Part shown: positions 23,826-33,473 of the stretch, in pieces
Layout of the letters: every line of letters starts with the position of its first letter
How positions within the stretch are numbered: the stretch's first letter is position 1
Assembly: GCA_910577105.1 (NCBI GenBank)
Contig: CAJTMB010000010.1
Location: forward strand, 19,910-83,909
Direction of reading: 5' to 3'
Length of the DNA: 64,000 bases
DNA from: an uncultured Lachnospiraceae bacterium
GTDB lineage: Bacteria > Bacillota > Clostridia > Lachnospirales > Lachnospiraceae
Made by a program: the position numbers and the translations under genes
The notes under the pieces: generated by a model
What the model was told of the DNA's origin: nothing
Database searches by the model: none
Seen by the model: the letters and a program-made list of their open reading frames with translations, nothing else

Positions 23826-25337
23826 ATGAAGTTTAAGACAAGACTGAAGGTGACTTTTGCAGTGATTGTACTGGTGCCTATTGTATTGATGACATTTGCG
23901 TTCATGCTGATAGGCGCTACGCTGTTACGAAGCCAGAGGATATCAGGCTTTGGTGATGTGGATTATACAACCATGTCCGACGGGGTACAGGCCGTCGGCC
24001 TGCAGACGCAGCTTTTGTATGAGGAATTGCTAAAAAAGCTGGAAGAGAGTCCTTATATTTTTGAAGACGAGGCGTTTCTGGATTCTGTCAGTTCCGACAT
24101 CGGCAGGAAAAATTCGTATATCCTCGTCAGAAAAGACGGCGAAATATATTATACGGGAAATAAAATTGCAGCGGAACAGATTATTGATAAGCTGCCGGAA
24201 TATGGGCAGGATAATCCGGAAAGTTTCTCGGGATATTTTTTTAATGATTCGCAAAAATATGTAAAACAGCTTGATTTTGTGTTTTCCGACGGTACGCCGG
24301 GCAGCCTGTTTATCATATCGAGGGTGGTCAGCCTGATATACAAGCCGATGCTGGTTGATATGTTTATTGCCATCTGCGCAATTTTAGTATTTACCAGTAT
24401 TATGCTTACCAGATGGATACACAAGGGTGTGTTCAGACCGATAAACCAACTGAATGTGGCGATGAAAAAAATCAAGGACGGTAATTTTGATTATATGCTC
24501 TCTACGGATTCCAAAGGAGAAATCGGGGATTTGTACCGCAATTATGAAGACATGAGACTGAGGCTTAAGGAATCCACCGAAGAAAAGATGGTGCAGGAAA
24601 AGCAGAACCGGGAATTAATCAGCAATATCTCCCATGATTTAAAAACACCTATCACAGCGATTAAGGGCTATATGGAGGGTATTCTTGACGGTGTGGCGGA
24701 TACGCCGGAAAAAATGGACAAATACATTAAGACAGTCTATAACAAAGCCAACGATATGGACAGACTGATTAATGAACTGACTATTTACTCCGGAATTGAC
24801 AGTAACCGTATCCCCTATAATTTCCACCGCATCAATGTAGCGGACTATTTCGGGGACTGTGTGGAGGAGGTTGGGCTGGACCTTGAGTCGAAAAACATAG
24901 AGCTTAACTATTCCAACCTTGTGGCGCCGGATACCATTATTATTGCCGACCCGGAACAGATGAAACGGGTTATCAATAATATTATCGGCAACAGTATCAA
25001 ATATATAGATAAAGCCAAAGGCGTCATTGACATCAGGATACTGGATGAACTGGATTCGGTAAGGATAGAGATTGAGGATAACGGGAAGGGCATTTCAGCG
25101 AAGGATTTGCCAAAAGTCTTTGAGCGCTTTTACCGAACGGATGCATCCCGCAATTCATCACAGGGCGGCAGCGGCATCGGATTGTCTATTGTAAAGAAAA
25201 TTGTTGAGGACCATGGCGGCTATATCTGGGCGACCAGTAAAGAAGGGGAAGGGACCTGTATGCATTTTGTAATCCGCAAGTACAGGGAATTACAAGATAC
25301 ACCGAATGAAGGCAGGAAAAAGGAGGAATATTCATGA
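23826..25337 (+). CDS. Sensor histidine kinase (HAMP, HisKA, HATPase)
   Basis: 503 residues. Membrane helices at about 10-32 and 175-197 enclose an extracytoplasmic sensor of about 140 residues; then a HAMP domain (PINQLNVAMKKIKDGNFDYM), the H-box NISHDLKTPITAIKGYMEG (about residue 266-285) and an ATPase domain with NNIIGNSIKYI, DNGKGIS, FYRTDASR and GSGIGLSIVKKIVEDHGG. The stop overlaps the regulator start by 4 bases. Signal unknown. Confidence 0.95.
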   Translation: MKFKTRLKVTFAVIVLVPIVLMTFAFMLIGATLLRSQRISGFGDVDYTTMSDGVQAVGLQTQLLYEELLKKLEESPYIFEDEAFLDSVSSDIGRKNSYILVRKDGEIYYTGNKIAAEQIIDKLPEYGQDNPESFSGYFFNDSQKYVKQLDFVFSDGTPGSLFIISRVVSLIYKPMLVDMFIAICAILVFTSIMLTRWIHKGVFRPINQLNVAMKKIKDGNFDYMLSTDSKGEIGDLYRNYEDMRLRLKESTEEKMVQEKQNRELISNISHDLKTPITAIKGYMEGILDGVADTPEKMDKYIKTVYNKANDMDRLINELTIYSGIDSNRIPYNFHRINVADYFGDCVEEVGLDLESKNIELNYSNLVAPDTIIIADPEQMKRVINNIIGNSIKYIDKAKGVIDIRILDELDSVRIEIEDNGKGISAKDLPKVFERFYRTDASRNSSQGGSGIGLSIVKKIVEDHGGYIWATSKEGEGTCMHFVIRKYRELQDTPNEGRKKEEYS

Positions 25338-26026
25338 GCAGGATTTTAATTATTGAAGACGAAGAGGCAATTGCCGATTTGGAGAAAGATTATCTGGAAC
25401 TCAGTGATTTTGAAGTGGAAATTAAGAATACAGGGGATTCGGGCCTGGAGGCTGCGCTTACGGAAGATTTTGACTTGGTGGTTCTTGATTTAATGCTTCC
25501 GGGGATGGATGGATTTGAGGTCTGCAAAAGAATCCGGGAGGAGAAAAATATTCCCATCCTGATGGTATCCGCGAAAAAGGATGATATCGATAAAATACGC
25601 GGATTGGGTCTTGGTGCGGATGATTACATGACAAAACCCTTCAGTCCCAGTGAACTTGTTGCCAGGGTAAAGGCGCATATGGCGAGATATGAAAGGCTGG
25701 TTGGCACTGCCGTGAAAACCCAGAATGATATTGTGGAAATCAGGGGTATCCGTATTGACAAAACAGCCAGAAGAGTTTATGTGGACGGTGTGGAAAAGGC
25801 TTTTACCACAAAAGAATTTGATTTGCTGACATTTTTGGCAGAGCATCCCAATCATGTATTTACAAAAGAAGAGCTTTTCCGGGAAATCTGGGATATGGAT
25901 TCCATCGGTGACATTGCCACTGTTACTGTTCATATCAAGAAAATCAGGGAAAAGATTGAATATGATACCGCAAAGCCCCAGTATATTGAAACCATCTGGG
26001 GAGTGGGGTACCGGTTTAAGATATAA
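25334..26026 (+). CDS. OmpR-family response regulator
   Basis: 230 residues: receiver with IIEDEEAIADLEKDYLE and phospho-acceptor Asp in LVVLDLMLPGMDGFEV, then a winged-helix domain ending in TVTVHIKKIREKIE and TIWGVGYRFKI. Partner of the overlapping kinase upstream. GAGGAATATTC precedes the start inside the kinase gene. Confidence 0.95.
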   Translation: MSRILIIEDEEAIADLEKDYLELSDFEVEIKNTGDSGLEAALTEDFDLVVLDLMLPGMDGFEVCKRIREEKNIPILMVSAKKDDIDKIRGLGLGADDYMTKPFSPSELVARVKAHMARYERLVGTAVKTQNDIVEIRGIRIDKTARRVYVDGVEKAFTTKEFDLLTFLAEHPNHVFTKEELFREIWDMDSIGDIATVTVHIKKIREKIEYDTAKPQYIETIWGVGYRFKI

Positions 26027-26105
26027 AATTATGGCGGCTTATGGCTTCCCGAAATTGTTTTGTATCCTTGGAAAAGATTTCAGTCAGGAAGAATGTGCGC
26101 AAAAG

Positions 26106-26136
26106 AAATAGCAGGTCCGAGGGCCTGCTATTTGTT
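26106..26136. terminator. Hairpin terminator between convergent genes
   Basis: AAATAGCAGG / CCTGCTATTT, 10-bp perfect stem with an 8-base loop, between the regulator gene and the exchanger gene on the other strand. Short T-run only. Confidence 0.65.
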
Positions 26137-26176
26137 ATGACTAATTGCTTGACCGGTTATTTTGTGACACGCTTTA

Positions 26177-27145
26177 TCACATCAAAAACTGGATAACACA
26201 GAAAGCCGCATAAATGCATAACAGGACCATGCCCTGTATGCGTGACAGCTTTCCGCGGATAAGGGTGGGAATTGTCAGAAATGCCATGACAAACAACATG
26301 ATGGGCACATCCATCACGAGGGAGGCATTTCTTCCTGCAATGGTGGAACTCTGCGGAATGTCAAATGGTGCAAGGGATGCGGATATGCCGCTGACCAGTA
26401 CAAGGTTAAAAAGATTGGCGCCGATAACGTTGCCCAGCGATAAGGAGCCGTGTCCCTTTGCAAGGGAGGTGATGGCTGTCACCAGTTCCGGCAGTGAAGT
26501 GCCGAGGGCAACAAAAGTCAGGGCAATCACGGATTCCGGTACGCCCATTGCCGTTGCAATCAGTGTACCGTTGTCTACCAGAAATTTGGCTCCGACGGCA
26601 ATCAGCGCGGCGCCTGCCACAAGCAGGAAAATGTCTTTAGCCATGGTGCCTGTTTTGGCGGGCGCTTCCGCCATAACCAGTTCTGGCTGCGGGGCGTCTT
26701 TCATCTGCATTACTGTGCTGAGCATGTACACTATAAAAATAGCAAGTAAAAGGAAACCGGTTATCCGGCTGAAATGGCCTGTGGTATAAGCGGTAATGGT
26801 ATAGAGTACAGCCGCCAGGAAAAAGAATACCACGGGTGTTTTCAATGTTTTCTTTTCAATTTTCCCGGGGCGTATTGCAACCGTAATGGCGGCAATCAGC
26901 GCCGTGTTGCAGATAATGGAGCCTATGGCGTTGCCGTAGGCAATCTCCCCGTGGCCGCTTATTGCGGAAGTAGCGGAAACCATTACTTCCGGCAGGGTGG
27001 TTCCGATGGATACGACTGTGGCGCCAATCAGCAGTTCCGGGATGCGGAAGCGGTGGGCAATGCCCGTAGCGCCGTCAACAAACCAGTCTCCCCCTTTTAT
27101 GAGTAAAATGAGTCCGGCTATAAAGAGCAGAACAGGTATAAACAT
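26177..27145 (-). CDS. Calcium/sodium (or proton) antiporter, YrbG-like
   Basis: 322 residues of almost continuous membrane helices. Two inverted exchanger repeats are visible, each with the signature segment of CaCA exchangers: VSIGTTLPEVMVSATSAISG (first) and VALGTSLPELVTAITSLAKG (second), both followed by GN(A/V)IG. These helices carry the acidic residues that bind Ca2+. Start at 27145 (MFIPVLLF) has a perfect AAGGAGG; the long frame to 27406 runs over the divergent pseudouridine synthase gene and is rejected. Confidence 0.94.
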   Translation of the reverse strand: MFIPVLLFIAGLILLIKGGDWFVDGATGIAHRFRIPELLIGATVVSIGTTLPEVMVSATSAISGHGEIAYGNAIGSIICNTALIAAITVAIRPGKIEKKTLKTPVVFFFLAAVLYTITAYTTGHFSRITGFLLLAIFIVYMLSTVMQMKDAPQPELVMAEAPAKTGTMAKDIFLLVAGAALIAVGAKFLVDNGTLIATAMGVPESVIALTFVALGTSLPELVTAITSLAKGHGSLSLGNVIGANLFNLVLVSGISASLAPFDIPQSSTIAGRNASLVMDVPIMLFVMAFLTIPTLIRGKLSRIQGMVLLCIYAAFCVIQFLM

Positions 27146-27232
27146 AGGTATATCCTCCTTGAAACTGTAAAAATGCTGTGTTACACTGAATCTCAAAGCA
27201 AATAATAGCACTATTACGACAGGAAAACAATC

Positions 27233-27922
27233 ATGCAGACAAAAATAATTTTCGAAGATAAGGATATCATAGTGATTTATAAACCTGCCGGCATTGCCGT
27301 GCAGAGCGCCCGCATCGGACAGACGGATGTGGAAAGTGAGCTGAAAAGTCATCTTGCCGCAAAAGAAAAACAGGCAGGTTACTCCCCGTATCTGGGTATT
27401 GTCCACAGGCTGGACCAGCCCGTGGAAGGGCTGCTTGTATTTGGAAAAAACAGAAAAGCCGCGGCAGACTTAAGCAGGCAGGTGCAAGGCGTGGGCTTTC
27501 ACAAGGAATACCGGGCCGCAGTCTGCGGAATACCGGGCGCACAAAGCATGGAACTTGTGGATTATCTTAAAAAAGAAGATGGACGGGCCGTTGTATGTGT
27601 GGGAGAAGGAAAAAAAGCCATTCTGCATTTGGAAGTATTGCAGACAAAGAAGCTGGGCGAAGATTGCATCTCCCTTTTATCGGTGCGCATTGAAACAGGG
27701 CGTTTCCATCAAATCCGCGTCCAGCTTGCCCATGCAGGTTTCCCGATACTGGGTGATAAAAAATACGGCAGCGAAAAAAGCCTTTCCCTATCCAAAACCA
27801 TGGGGGGTTGCAACACAGCCTTAAGTGCATGCAGATTGTTTTTTCAACATCCTGTTACCCATAAAAAACTGGAATATACTTCCACCCCGGTAAACCCTGT
27901 TTTTTCCATTTTTTCTGAATGA
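27233..27922 (+). CDS. RluA-family pseudouridine synthase
   Basis: 229 residues. Conserved motif I VIYKPAGIAVQSA, catalytic motif II VHRLDQPVEGLLVFGK (Asp in HRLD), and motif III with RIETGRFHQIRVQLAHAGFP are all present. There is no N-terminal S4 domain, so it belongs to the short RluA/RluC/TruC-like type. It isomerises uridine in rRNA or tRNA; target unknown. The usual TSG after HRLD is replaced by VEG, as in some members. Divergent from the antiporter gene. Confidence 0.93.
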   Translation: MQTKIIFEDKDIIVIYKPAGIAVQSARIGQTDVESELKSHLAAKEKQAGYSPYLGIVHRLDQPVEGLLVFGKNRKAAADLSRQVQGVGFHKEYRAAVCGIPGAQSMELVDYLKKEDGRAVVCVGEGKKAILHLEVLQTKKLGEDCISLLSVRIETGRFHQIRVQLAHAGFPILGDKKYGSEKSLSLSKTMGGCNTALSACRLFFQHPVTHKKLEYTSTPVNPVFSIFSE

Positions 27923-27989
27923 AACTTTTGCAAAAACTTCATACTAATTTCCAAAAGCGAAAAGGGAACAGTAGAAGGAGAGAATCGTC

Positions 27990-29084
27990 ATGCTGGAAAA
28001 GAAACGGTTTTGGGAAAATAAATATATAGCGCTGCTTCTGATTACCGGAGCAGTCTATTTTTTTCTGCGATACATCAGTCCACTGCTGACACCTGCCATC
28101 ATTGCCGGATTGTTTTTGACCCTATGCTACCCTACTTTTGACGATATCCAGAAGAAAACCCGAATAAAAAAACAATATCTGGCAAGCGGAATTCTGCTCC
28201 TCATACTGGGCATTATGATTGTGCTGGTATGGTGGGCGGGCTCATTTTTGCTTAAGGAAATTCCCATCTGGATAGAAGGAATTGACGGTGTGCAGGAAGG
28301 AGTACAGGTATTTTTGACAGAGTCCTGCCATAATGTCGGGGAATTTCTCGGCGTCAATATGGACAAAGTGGGACAGGTTCTGGTGGAGCAGGTGGATATT
28401 TTTGTGGAGAACTTTCAAATACAGGTATTGCCGAAAATGATAGGGGAATCGTGGATATACATTAAACAGTTTATATCCATTATTGCAGTGCTGGCAGTTA
28501 CCATGATTGCCACTGTGCTGTTTGCCAAGGATTATGATACTATTCTTTCGTGGGTGGGAGCACATAAGGAAAGCAGAATGGCTCTGGAGGTTGTACTAAA
28601 GGTTATCCGCTATATTGCCACTTTTGTAAAGGCACAGCTTCTTATCATGCTTTCCATTGCAACGGTCTGTGTCATCGGTCTTTTGATTTCGGGAGTGGAA
28701 TCGGCAGTGTTGTTCGGGCTTTTGGCAGGATTTCTGGATGCGCTTCCTTTTATCGGTACCGGCATTGTGCTGATGCCGCTTGCAGTATGGCAGCTTTTTT
28801 TAGGATATCCATGGAAAGCAGCCGTATGTGTGCTTCTCTATGTTATTTGCGCCCTGATTAGGGAATTTATGGAGCCCAAACTGATTGGAAAAAAGGTGGG
28901 CGTCTACCCTATTGCCATCCTGATTTCCATTTATGCGGGTCTGAAGCTGTTTGGCATATGGGGAATCGTCAAAGGACCGATTGGACTGGTGCTGATTCAG
29001 AAATGTTATGAGGTTTATTTCCGTACTTGCAATGTTGACGACGGAAAGCAAATGCACTATGATGGGAAAGAGAACATGAAATAG
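27990..29084 (+). CDS. AI-2E-family (YtvI/PerM-like) membrane transporter
   Basis: 364 residues with seven to eight membrane helices. It opens with a pair of helices around RYISPLLTPAIIAGLFLTLCYP, and has the long amphipathic middle region (about 80-150) and the late motif LIREFMEPKLIGKKVGVYPI typical of the AI-2E transporter family. Members include sporulation protein YtvI, a Na+/H+ antiporter and the AI-2 exporter TqsA; which applies here is not clear. luxS is in the same window but 11 kb away. GAAGGAGAG precedes the start. Confidence 0.88.
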   Translation: MLEKKRFWENKYIALLLITGAVYFFLRYISPLLTPAIIAGLFLTLCYPTFDDIQKKTRIKKQYLASGILLLILGIMIVLVWWAGSFLLKEIPIWIEGIDGVQEGVQVFLTESCHNVGEFLGVNMDKVGQVLVEQVDIFVENFQIQVLPKMIGESWIYIKQFISIIAVLAVTMIATVLFAKDYDTILSWVGAHKESRMALEVVLKVIRYIATFVKAQLLIMLSIATVCVIGLLISGVESAVLFGLLAGFLDALPFIGTGIVLMPLAVWQLFLGYPWKAAVCVLLYVICALIREFMEPKLIGKKVGVYPIAILISIYAGLKLFGIWGIVKGPIGLVLIQKCYEVYFRTCNVDDGKQMHYDGKENMK

Positions 29085-29096
29085 AGGAATCGGGAT

Positions 29097-30830
29097 ATGA
29101 AATGGGTAGGATATTTTAGGGAAAGATGCCGGGGATTGATAACAGATATCAGGGAAATGAGCGTTGCTGAAACCTGCAGGTCCTTTTTGCTTTTGCTGAT
29201 GAGGTTTACGCTTATTTGCTATCTGGTTGTTATACTGGTGGTGCTTCCCTTTTATTTTTATCGGGATACAGGTTATACGACGATTGGCAGCAGCAAATCA
29301 GAACTGTTTCAGAGATGGGGAATCGGTTTGGCGAGGATGTTTGTACATATTTTACTTCTTTACCTTGTCTTTGCTTTTTTTTGCTGGTGGAAAGAGAACA
29401 GGAAAACGAAACATAAGGCGGCTCTGCTGATTAACAAGTTTCTTGACGGGCTTTCTGTTACCGACAAATTTGTCATTTTTTATATGGCAGGCTTATGTCT
29501 TTCATATTATTATTCTCCATATCCCGAAGTGGCGCAGATGGGTACCAGCGGCTGGTATATGGGATTTTTTCCGCAAATTGTCATGGCAGGTTCTTATTTT
29601 TCCATGAAAAAACTGTTGCCGGAGACATTGGCAAAGTGGACGGCGGCCGTCATGCTTTTGGCTTCTTTCGGGGTTTTTCTTCTGGGAGTGTTGAACCGGT
29701 ACGGCTTCAATCCGCTGGGCATGGCATCTGCAGGCCCAACTTTTATTTCGACAATTGGCAACATCAACTGGTATTGCGGCTATTGGACGGTCCTGTTTCC
29801 CATGGGTGCAGGGATGTTTCTCCTGTATGGGAGGGAATCAGGAAAAGAAAAAAGAAAATTATCCTGGCAGCGTGCTGCGCTGGGAATCTTTACCGCCGTG
29901 GGATTTGCAGCCGGCATTACGCAGGGAAGCGACAGCGGCATGTTTGCGCTTGCAGCCATGCTTCTGCTTTTGGGATGGCTGGCAGGCAGCAGCAGGGAAA
30001 GACTGGAAAGGTTTTTTGAAATGCTTCTGATTTTTTGTGCAGCGCTGATGATTCTGGCAGTGATACAATGGAGATGGCCGGACAGGAACCAGTACATTAC
30101 ATGGATTTACCGTCTGCTCGTACAGACGCCGCTTCCCTGGGGGGCAGGCATGGGGATTTTTCTTGTGTATGTTTTTCTTGTAAAAGGAAAGAGGGGAGAA
30201 TTGTGCCGTCGTGTTTTTAACGTGGTGTGGCGTACTATGACAGTATTTTTTTGTGCAGCGGTTTTATTGTTTGCCGTTGCAATTGCAGTGAACACAAAGC
30301 ATCCGGGAAGCCTTGGCAGGTTTTCTGAAATTCCTCTGTTCACTTTCAGTAAGGACTGGGGAAGCTTTAGGGGCGGTACCTGGAGAGCGGGAATTACGAC
30401 ATGGCAGTCACAGGATGTTTTGCATAAAATCATTGGTACGGGCCCGGATACCATGGCTTCTTTTATATATGAAGGTTCCAACAGCAGACTTTTGGAGGAG
30501 GTCAGGGAACAGTTTGGAAACAGCCGGTTGACGAATGCCCATGGGGAGTGGATAACCGTTCTTTCCAATCTGGGCATTATGGGGGTATTGAGTTTTGGCG
30601 GGATGATAATTAGCGGCATTGTGTGCTTTGTCCGTGCGGGAAAAAAGGCAGAAGGCAAGTGTGCGGCAGGGGCATTGTGTGCGGCCTGCGGCATCAGCCT
30701 GTTTTGCTATACGATAAATAATATTTTCAGTTTCCAGCAGGTTATGAACATTACGCAGATGTTTCTTGTTATGGGTTTGGGAGGGGCATTGCTCAGACAG
30801 ATAAAGGGTGAGGACGGTGACGGAGTATGA
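29097..30830 (+). CDS. O-antigen-ligase-like membrane protein
   Basis: 577 residues with about 12 hydrophobic helices. Near the C-terminus it has a large loop with IGTGPDTMASFIYEG and NAHGEWITVLSNLGIMGVLS, where the histidine-glutamate segment resembles the H(X)nE signature of the WaaL/Wzy O-antigen ligase family. The N-terminal 100 residues contain a large helix pair and an exposed loop. Such proteins join glycan chains or attach them to acceptors. In a Gram-positive, a role in wall-glycan or surface-polymer ligation is possible. Stop overlaps the following response regulator by 4 bases. Confidence 0.82.
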   Translation: MKWVGYFRERCRGLITDIREMSVAETCRSFLLLLMRFTLICYLVVILVVLPFYFYRDTGYTTIGSSKSELFQRWGIGLARMFVHILLLYLVFAFFCWWKENRKTKHKAALLINKFLDGLSVTDKFVIFYMAGLCLSYYYSPYPEVAQMGTSGWYMGFFPQIVMAGSYFSMKKLLPETLAKWTAAVMLLASFGVFLLGVLNRYGFNPLGMASAGPTFISTIGNINWYCGYWTVLFPMGAGMFLLYGRESGKEKRKLSWQRAALGIFTAVGFAAGITQGSDSGMFALAAMLLLLGWLAGSSRERLERFFEMLLIFCAALMILAVIQWRWPDRNQYITWIYRLLVQTPLPWGAGMGIFLVYVFLVKGKRGELCRRVFNVVWRTMTVFFCAAVLLFAVAIAVNTKHPGSLGRFSEIPLFTFSKDWGSFRGGTWRAGITTWQSQDVLHKIIGTGPDTMASFIYEGSNSRLLEEVREQFGNSRLTNAHGEWITVLSNLGIMGVLSFGGMIISGIVCFVRAGKKAEGKCAAGALCAACGISLFCYTINNIFSFQQVMNITQMFLVMGLGGALLRQIKGEDGDGV

Positions 30831-31564
30831 CCAGGATATTGATTGTGGAGGATGATGCGGATATCAATCAGATATTCGCAAAGATTATGACAAAGCAGGG
30901 GTATGAAGCGGTGCAGGCTTTTTCGGGAAGTGAGGCGGCGCTTCGGCTTTTTCCGAATGGGGAAGGAAAAGGGAGGGCAGACAAGGAATTTGATTTGATA
31001 ATTCTGGATTTGATGATTCCCGGTATCCCGGGGGAGGAAATTCTGGTTAGGGTCAGGGAGGAAAGCGATATTCCTATTATTGTGGTTTCCGCCAGGTCGG
31101 CGCTGGATGACAGGGTCAGGTTTATCAATCTGGGAGCGGATGATTATCTGGTAAAGCCTTTCGAGGTGGAAGAGGTGGTTGCGAGGGTCAACGGTGCGCT
31201 AAGGCGGTACAGGCGGAATGCAGGGTCAAAGACCGGCAGCAGCGGACAAGGCAGGGATGACATGGGGGAGCAGGTGATTGTACATAAAAATCTGGTTCTG
31301 AACCCTGAGGCACGGGAAGCAAAGGTTTGCGGCCACCTGTTATCCCTTACGGTACATGAGTATGACATCCTTTATCTGCTGCTTCAGAATCCCGGCAAGG
31401 TTTATTCCCGGGAAAGCCTTTATGAACAAGTATGGCAGGGCGGATATTACGGGGAGGACAACACCGTAAATGTCCATGTGAGTAACCTCCGCAAAAAGAT
31501 AGCGGTATTTGATGAGGAAGAATATATAAAGACCGTGTGGGGCATCGGTTTCAAAATTGCATGA
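30827..31564 (+). CDS. OmpR-family response regulator
   Basis: 245 residues. Receiver with IVEDDADINQIFAKIM and LIILDLMIPGIPGEEI; the DNA-binding winged helix (about 150-244) ends in NTVNVHVSNLRKKIA and TVWGIGFKIA. A 20-residue serine/glycine-rich insertion (GSKTGSSGQGRDDMGEQ) lengthens the linker between the domains. It starts within the last codon of the O-antigen-ligase-like gene. The likely partner kinase is at 33474, behind the ABC transporter genes, giving a regulator-transporter-kinase layout seen for antimicrobial-peptide resistance loci. Confidence 0.94.
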   Translation: MTRILIVEDDADINQIFAKIMTKQGYEAVQAFSGSEAALRLFPNGEGKGRADKEFDLIILDLMIPGIPGEEILVRVREESDIPIIVVSARSALDDRVRFINLGADDYLVKPFEVEEVVARVNGALRRYRRNAGSKTGSSGQGRDDMGEQVIVHKNLVLNPEAREAKVCGHLLSLTVHEYDILYLLLQNPGKVYSRESLYEQVWQGGYYGEDNTVNVHVSNLRKKIAVFDEEEYIKTVWGIGFKIA

Positions 31565-31595
31565 TAATCTTTACGGTTTCTTTAAACTTTCTAAA

Positions 31596-31653
31596 GTACT
31601 TATTTATGATATGGGGGTTATTATTGGCATGTAATCACTTAAGAAATAAGTAC
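31596..31653 (+). promoter_or_regulatory. Inverted repeat in the leader of the ABC transporter genes
   Basis: GTACTTATTT (31596-31605) and AAATAAGTAC (31644-31653) are perfect 10-base reverse complements 38 bases apart. The right half runs into AAGGAG, the ribosome binding site of the ATPase gene. It could be a binding site for the preceding response regulator or an RNA hairpin that hides the ribosome binding site. Function inferred only. Confidence 0.45.
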
Positions 31654-31666
31654 AAGGAGAGCAGAT

Positions 31667-32578
31667 ATGGGTGAAGAGTTTATTGTTAAGACGGTGAAGC
31701 TGACGAAGGAGTACGGTCAGACGGTGGCGTTGAAAAATGCGGATATCGCCATAAGGAGAGGGAGTATATACGGGCTCGTGGGGAATAACGGGGCCGGGAA
31801 AACAACTTTTTTGAAGATATTGGCGGGACAGACACATGCTACCGGCGGCAGTTTCGTGCTGATGGGTGAGGACAGTGAAAAGGGATATAAGAAAGCGCGC
31901 AAAAGAATCGGCGCCATAATAGAGAATCCCGGATTTTATCCAAAACTGACCGCAAAACAGAATCTTGAATACTATCGGATACAGCGGGGTATTCCCGGTA
32001 AAGACATCGTGGATAAAATGCTTGAACAGGTGGGACTCAGCGGGGCGGCCAAAAGGAAATTTGAAAATCTGTCTTTGGGCATGAAACAGCGGCTGGGACT
32101 TGCACTTGCGCTGATGGGTGAGCCGGAATTATTGGTTCTGGATGAGCCTATTAACGGGCTGGACCCGGCGGGAATTATTGAAATCAGGAACTTTTTAAAA
32201 AAATTAAATCAGGAAAAAGATGTTACCATCATTATTTCCAGCCATATTCTGACGGAACTGGAGAACATTGCGACCGATTACGGATTTTTAAGCAAAGGAG
32301 AACTGGTGGAGCAGATTTCGGCAGAAGAGCTGAGGGAAAAATGCAAAACTTTCCTTGAAGTCAAGGTGACGGATGCAGAACGTTATGCGGCGCTTTTGGA
32401 AACGGAGCTTCTTTGCAGCAATTACAAGGTGCTGCCGGACGGTTATATTCACATTCTGGGGCGTGTGGACAATATCAGCGATTACAGCGCTCTTGCAGTA
32501 AAGCACGATATCGGTCTGTTGTCCTTTGATATGAAGGAAATTAATCTGGAAAACTATTATATGAATTTAGTAGTGTGA
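31667..32578 (+). CDS. ABC transporter ATP-binding protein (lantibiotic/bacitracin-resistance type)
   Basis: 303 residues. Walker A GNNGAGKTTFLKILAG, signature LSLGMKQRLGLALAL, Walker B LLVLDEPINGLDPAGI, and the H-loop SSHILTELENI are intact. A C-terminal domain of about 85 residues follows the ATPase, as in NatA/BcrA/LanF proteins. With the downstream permease it forms an ABC-2-type exporter, probably for peptide or antibiotic protection given the flanking regulator and kinase genes. Confidence 0.93.
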   Translation: MGEEFIVKTVKLTKEYGQTVALKNADIAIRRGSIYGLVGNNGAGKTTFLKILAGQTHATGGSFVLMGEDSEKGYKKARKRIGAIIENPGFYPKLTAKQNLEYYRIQRGIPGKDIVDKMLEQVGLSGAAKRKFENLSLGMKQRLGLALALMGEPELLVLDEPINGLDPAGIIEIRNFLKKLNQEKDVTIIISSHILTELENIATDYGFLSKGELVEQISAEELREKCKTFLEVKVTDAERYAALLETELLCSNYKVLPDGYIHILGRVDNISDYSALAVKHDIGLLSFDMKEINLENYYMNLVV

Positions 32579-32633
32579 GAAGAACTTATAACTGCTTTTG
32601 GCAGTTTTCAATTGTAGCAGCAAGGAGGTTAAT

Positions 32634-33410
32634 ATGATAAAATATATGAAAAGTGAATTATACAGGGTAGTGCATTCCAAAGGAATTTATCTGTTAGCGG
32701 GAGTCTGTCTGTCAATAACTCTCGCCGTGAATCTGATACTGGCATATTTCAGGGGAGTGGAGCCGTCATTTGCCTATGGAAATACGGCGTTTGCATTCGG
32801 AATGCTGGGTGGATTTATGCAGCCGATTTTTTTTCTGACGCTGCTTATGGGATGCCTTATTTTTGCGGATGAGTATAAGAACAAAACCATTATGAACAGC
32901 ATCTCATTTGGATATTCCAGACTTACCGTTTATTTCGGCAAGCTGGCAGTGGCGATTATTGTTTCCGCTGCATTGCTGGTGCTTGTGCTCAGTATCTTTA
33001 TCGGCAGCGGTATACTGCTTTTGGAGAACAGCGGCACGGAAGTATTGTGCAATTTGTTGAAAGGATTTGGAGCATGTATTCCCATACTGATTACAGGGGA
33101 AGTGGCAGCAATTACCTTTGCTTTCCTGATTGGCACGGTAATGGGTAGCACATGGACATGGATGGGTGTGTTTGTGTGTGTGCCGATGGCGTGTGAATTG
33201 CTGGGAATGAAATTTGAAATATTTGCCAGAATTTCCAAGTGGCTTGCATACGTTATTGCGGGAGAAGGCACACTGACCGAAGACATGGGCCTTGTCCTGG
33301 TGTGGATGAGCAGGGATGGTTTTATCAGGTGTATTTTAGCAGGTCTGGCGGGGATTGCAGTTTTCTTGGCAATTGGAGTTGTTGGAATACGGAGAAAAGA
33401 ACTGGTGTGA
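32634..33410 (+). CDS. ABC-2-type permease subunit
   Basis: 258 residues with six membrane helices. It begins MIKYMKSELYRVVHSKGIY, the usual start of BcrB/LanE-like permeases, and has the second-helix region FADEYKNKTIMNSISFGYSR, which is characteristic of this family. Start at 32634 with AAGGAGG upstream; an earlier in-frame start at 32598 has no ribosome binding site. Membrane partner of the ATPase gene before it. Confidence 0.9.
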   Translation: MIKYMKSELYRVVHSKGIYLLAGVCLSITLAVNLILAYFRGVEPSFAYGNTAFAFGMLGGFMQPIFFLTLLMGCLIFADEYKNKTIMNSISFGYSRLTVYFGKLAVAIIVSAALLVLVLSIFIGSGILLLENSGTEVLCNLLKGFGACIPILITGEVAAITFAFLIGTVMGSTWTWMGVFVCVPMACELLGMKFEIFARISKWLAYVIAGEGTLTEDMGLVLVWMSRDGFIRCILAGLAGIAVFLAIGVVGIRRKELV

Positions 33411-33473
33411 GAAGTTCTGTGTTTAGTTTCGTGGGATTATGGGATTTTGCATAGCGGAATCATGGGGGTTTGT

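Noticed and set aside
27146..27406. N-terminal extension of the Ca2+/Na+ antiporter
   Set aside because: It runs over the divergent pseudouridine synthase gene; start at 27145 has a perfect ribosome binding site.
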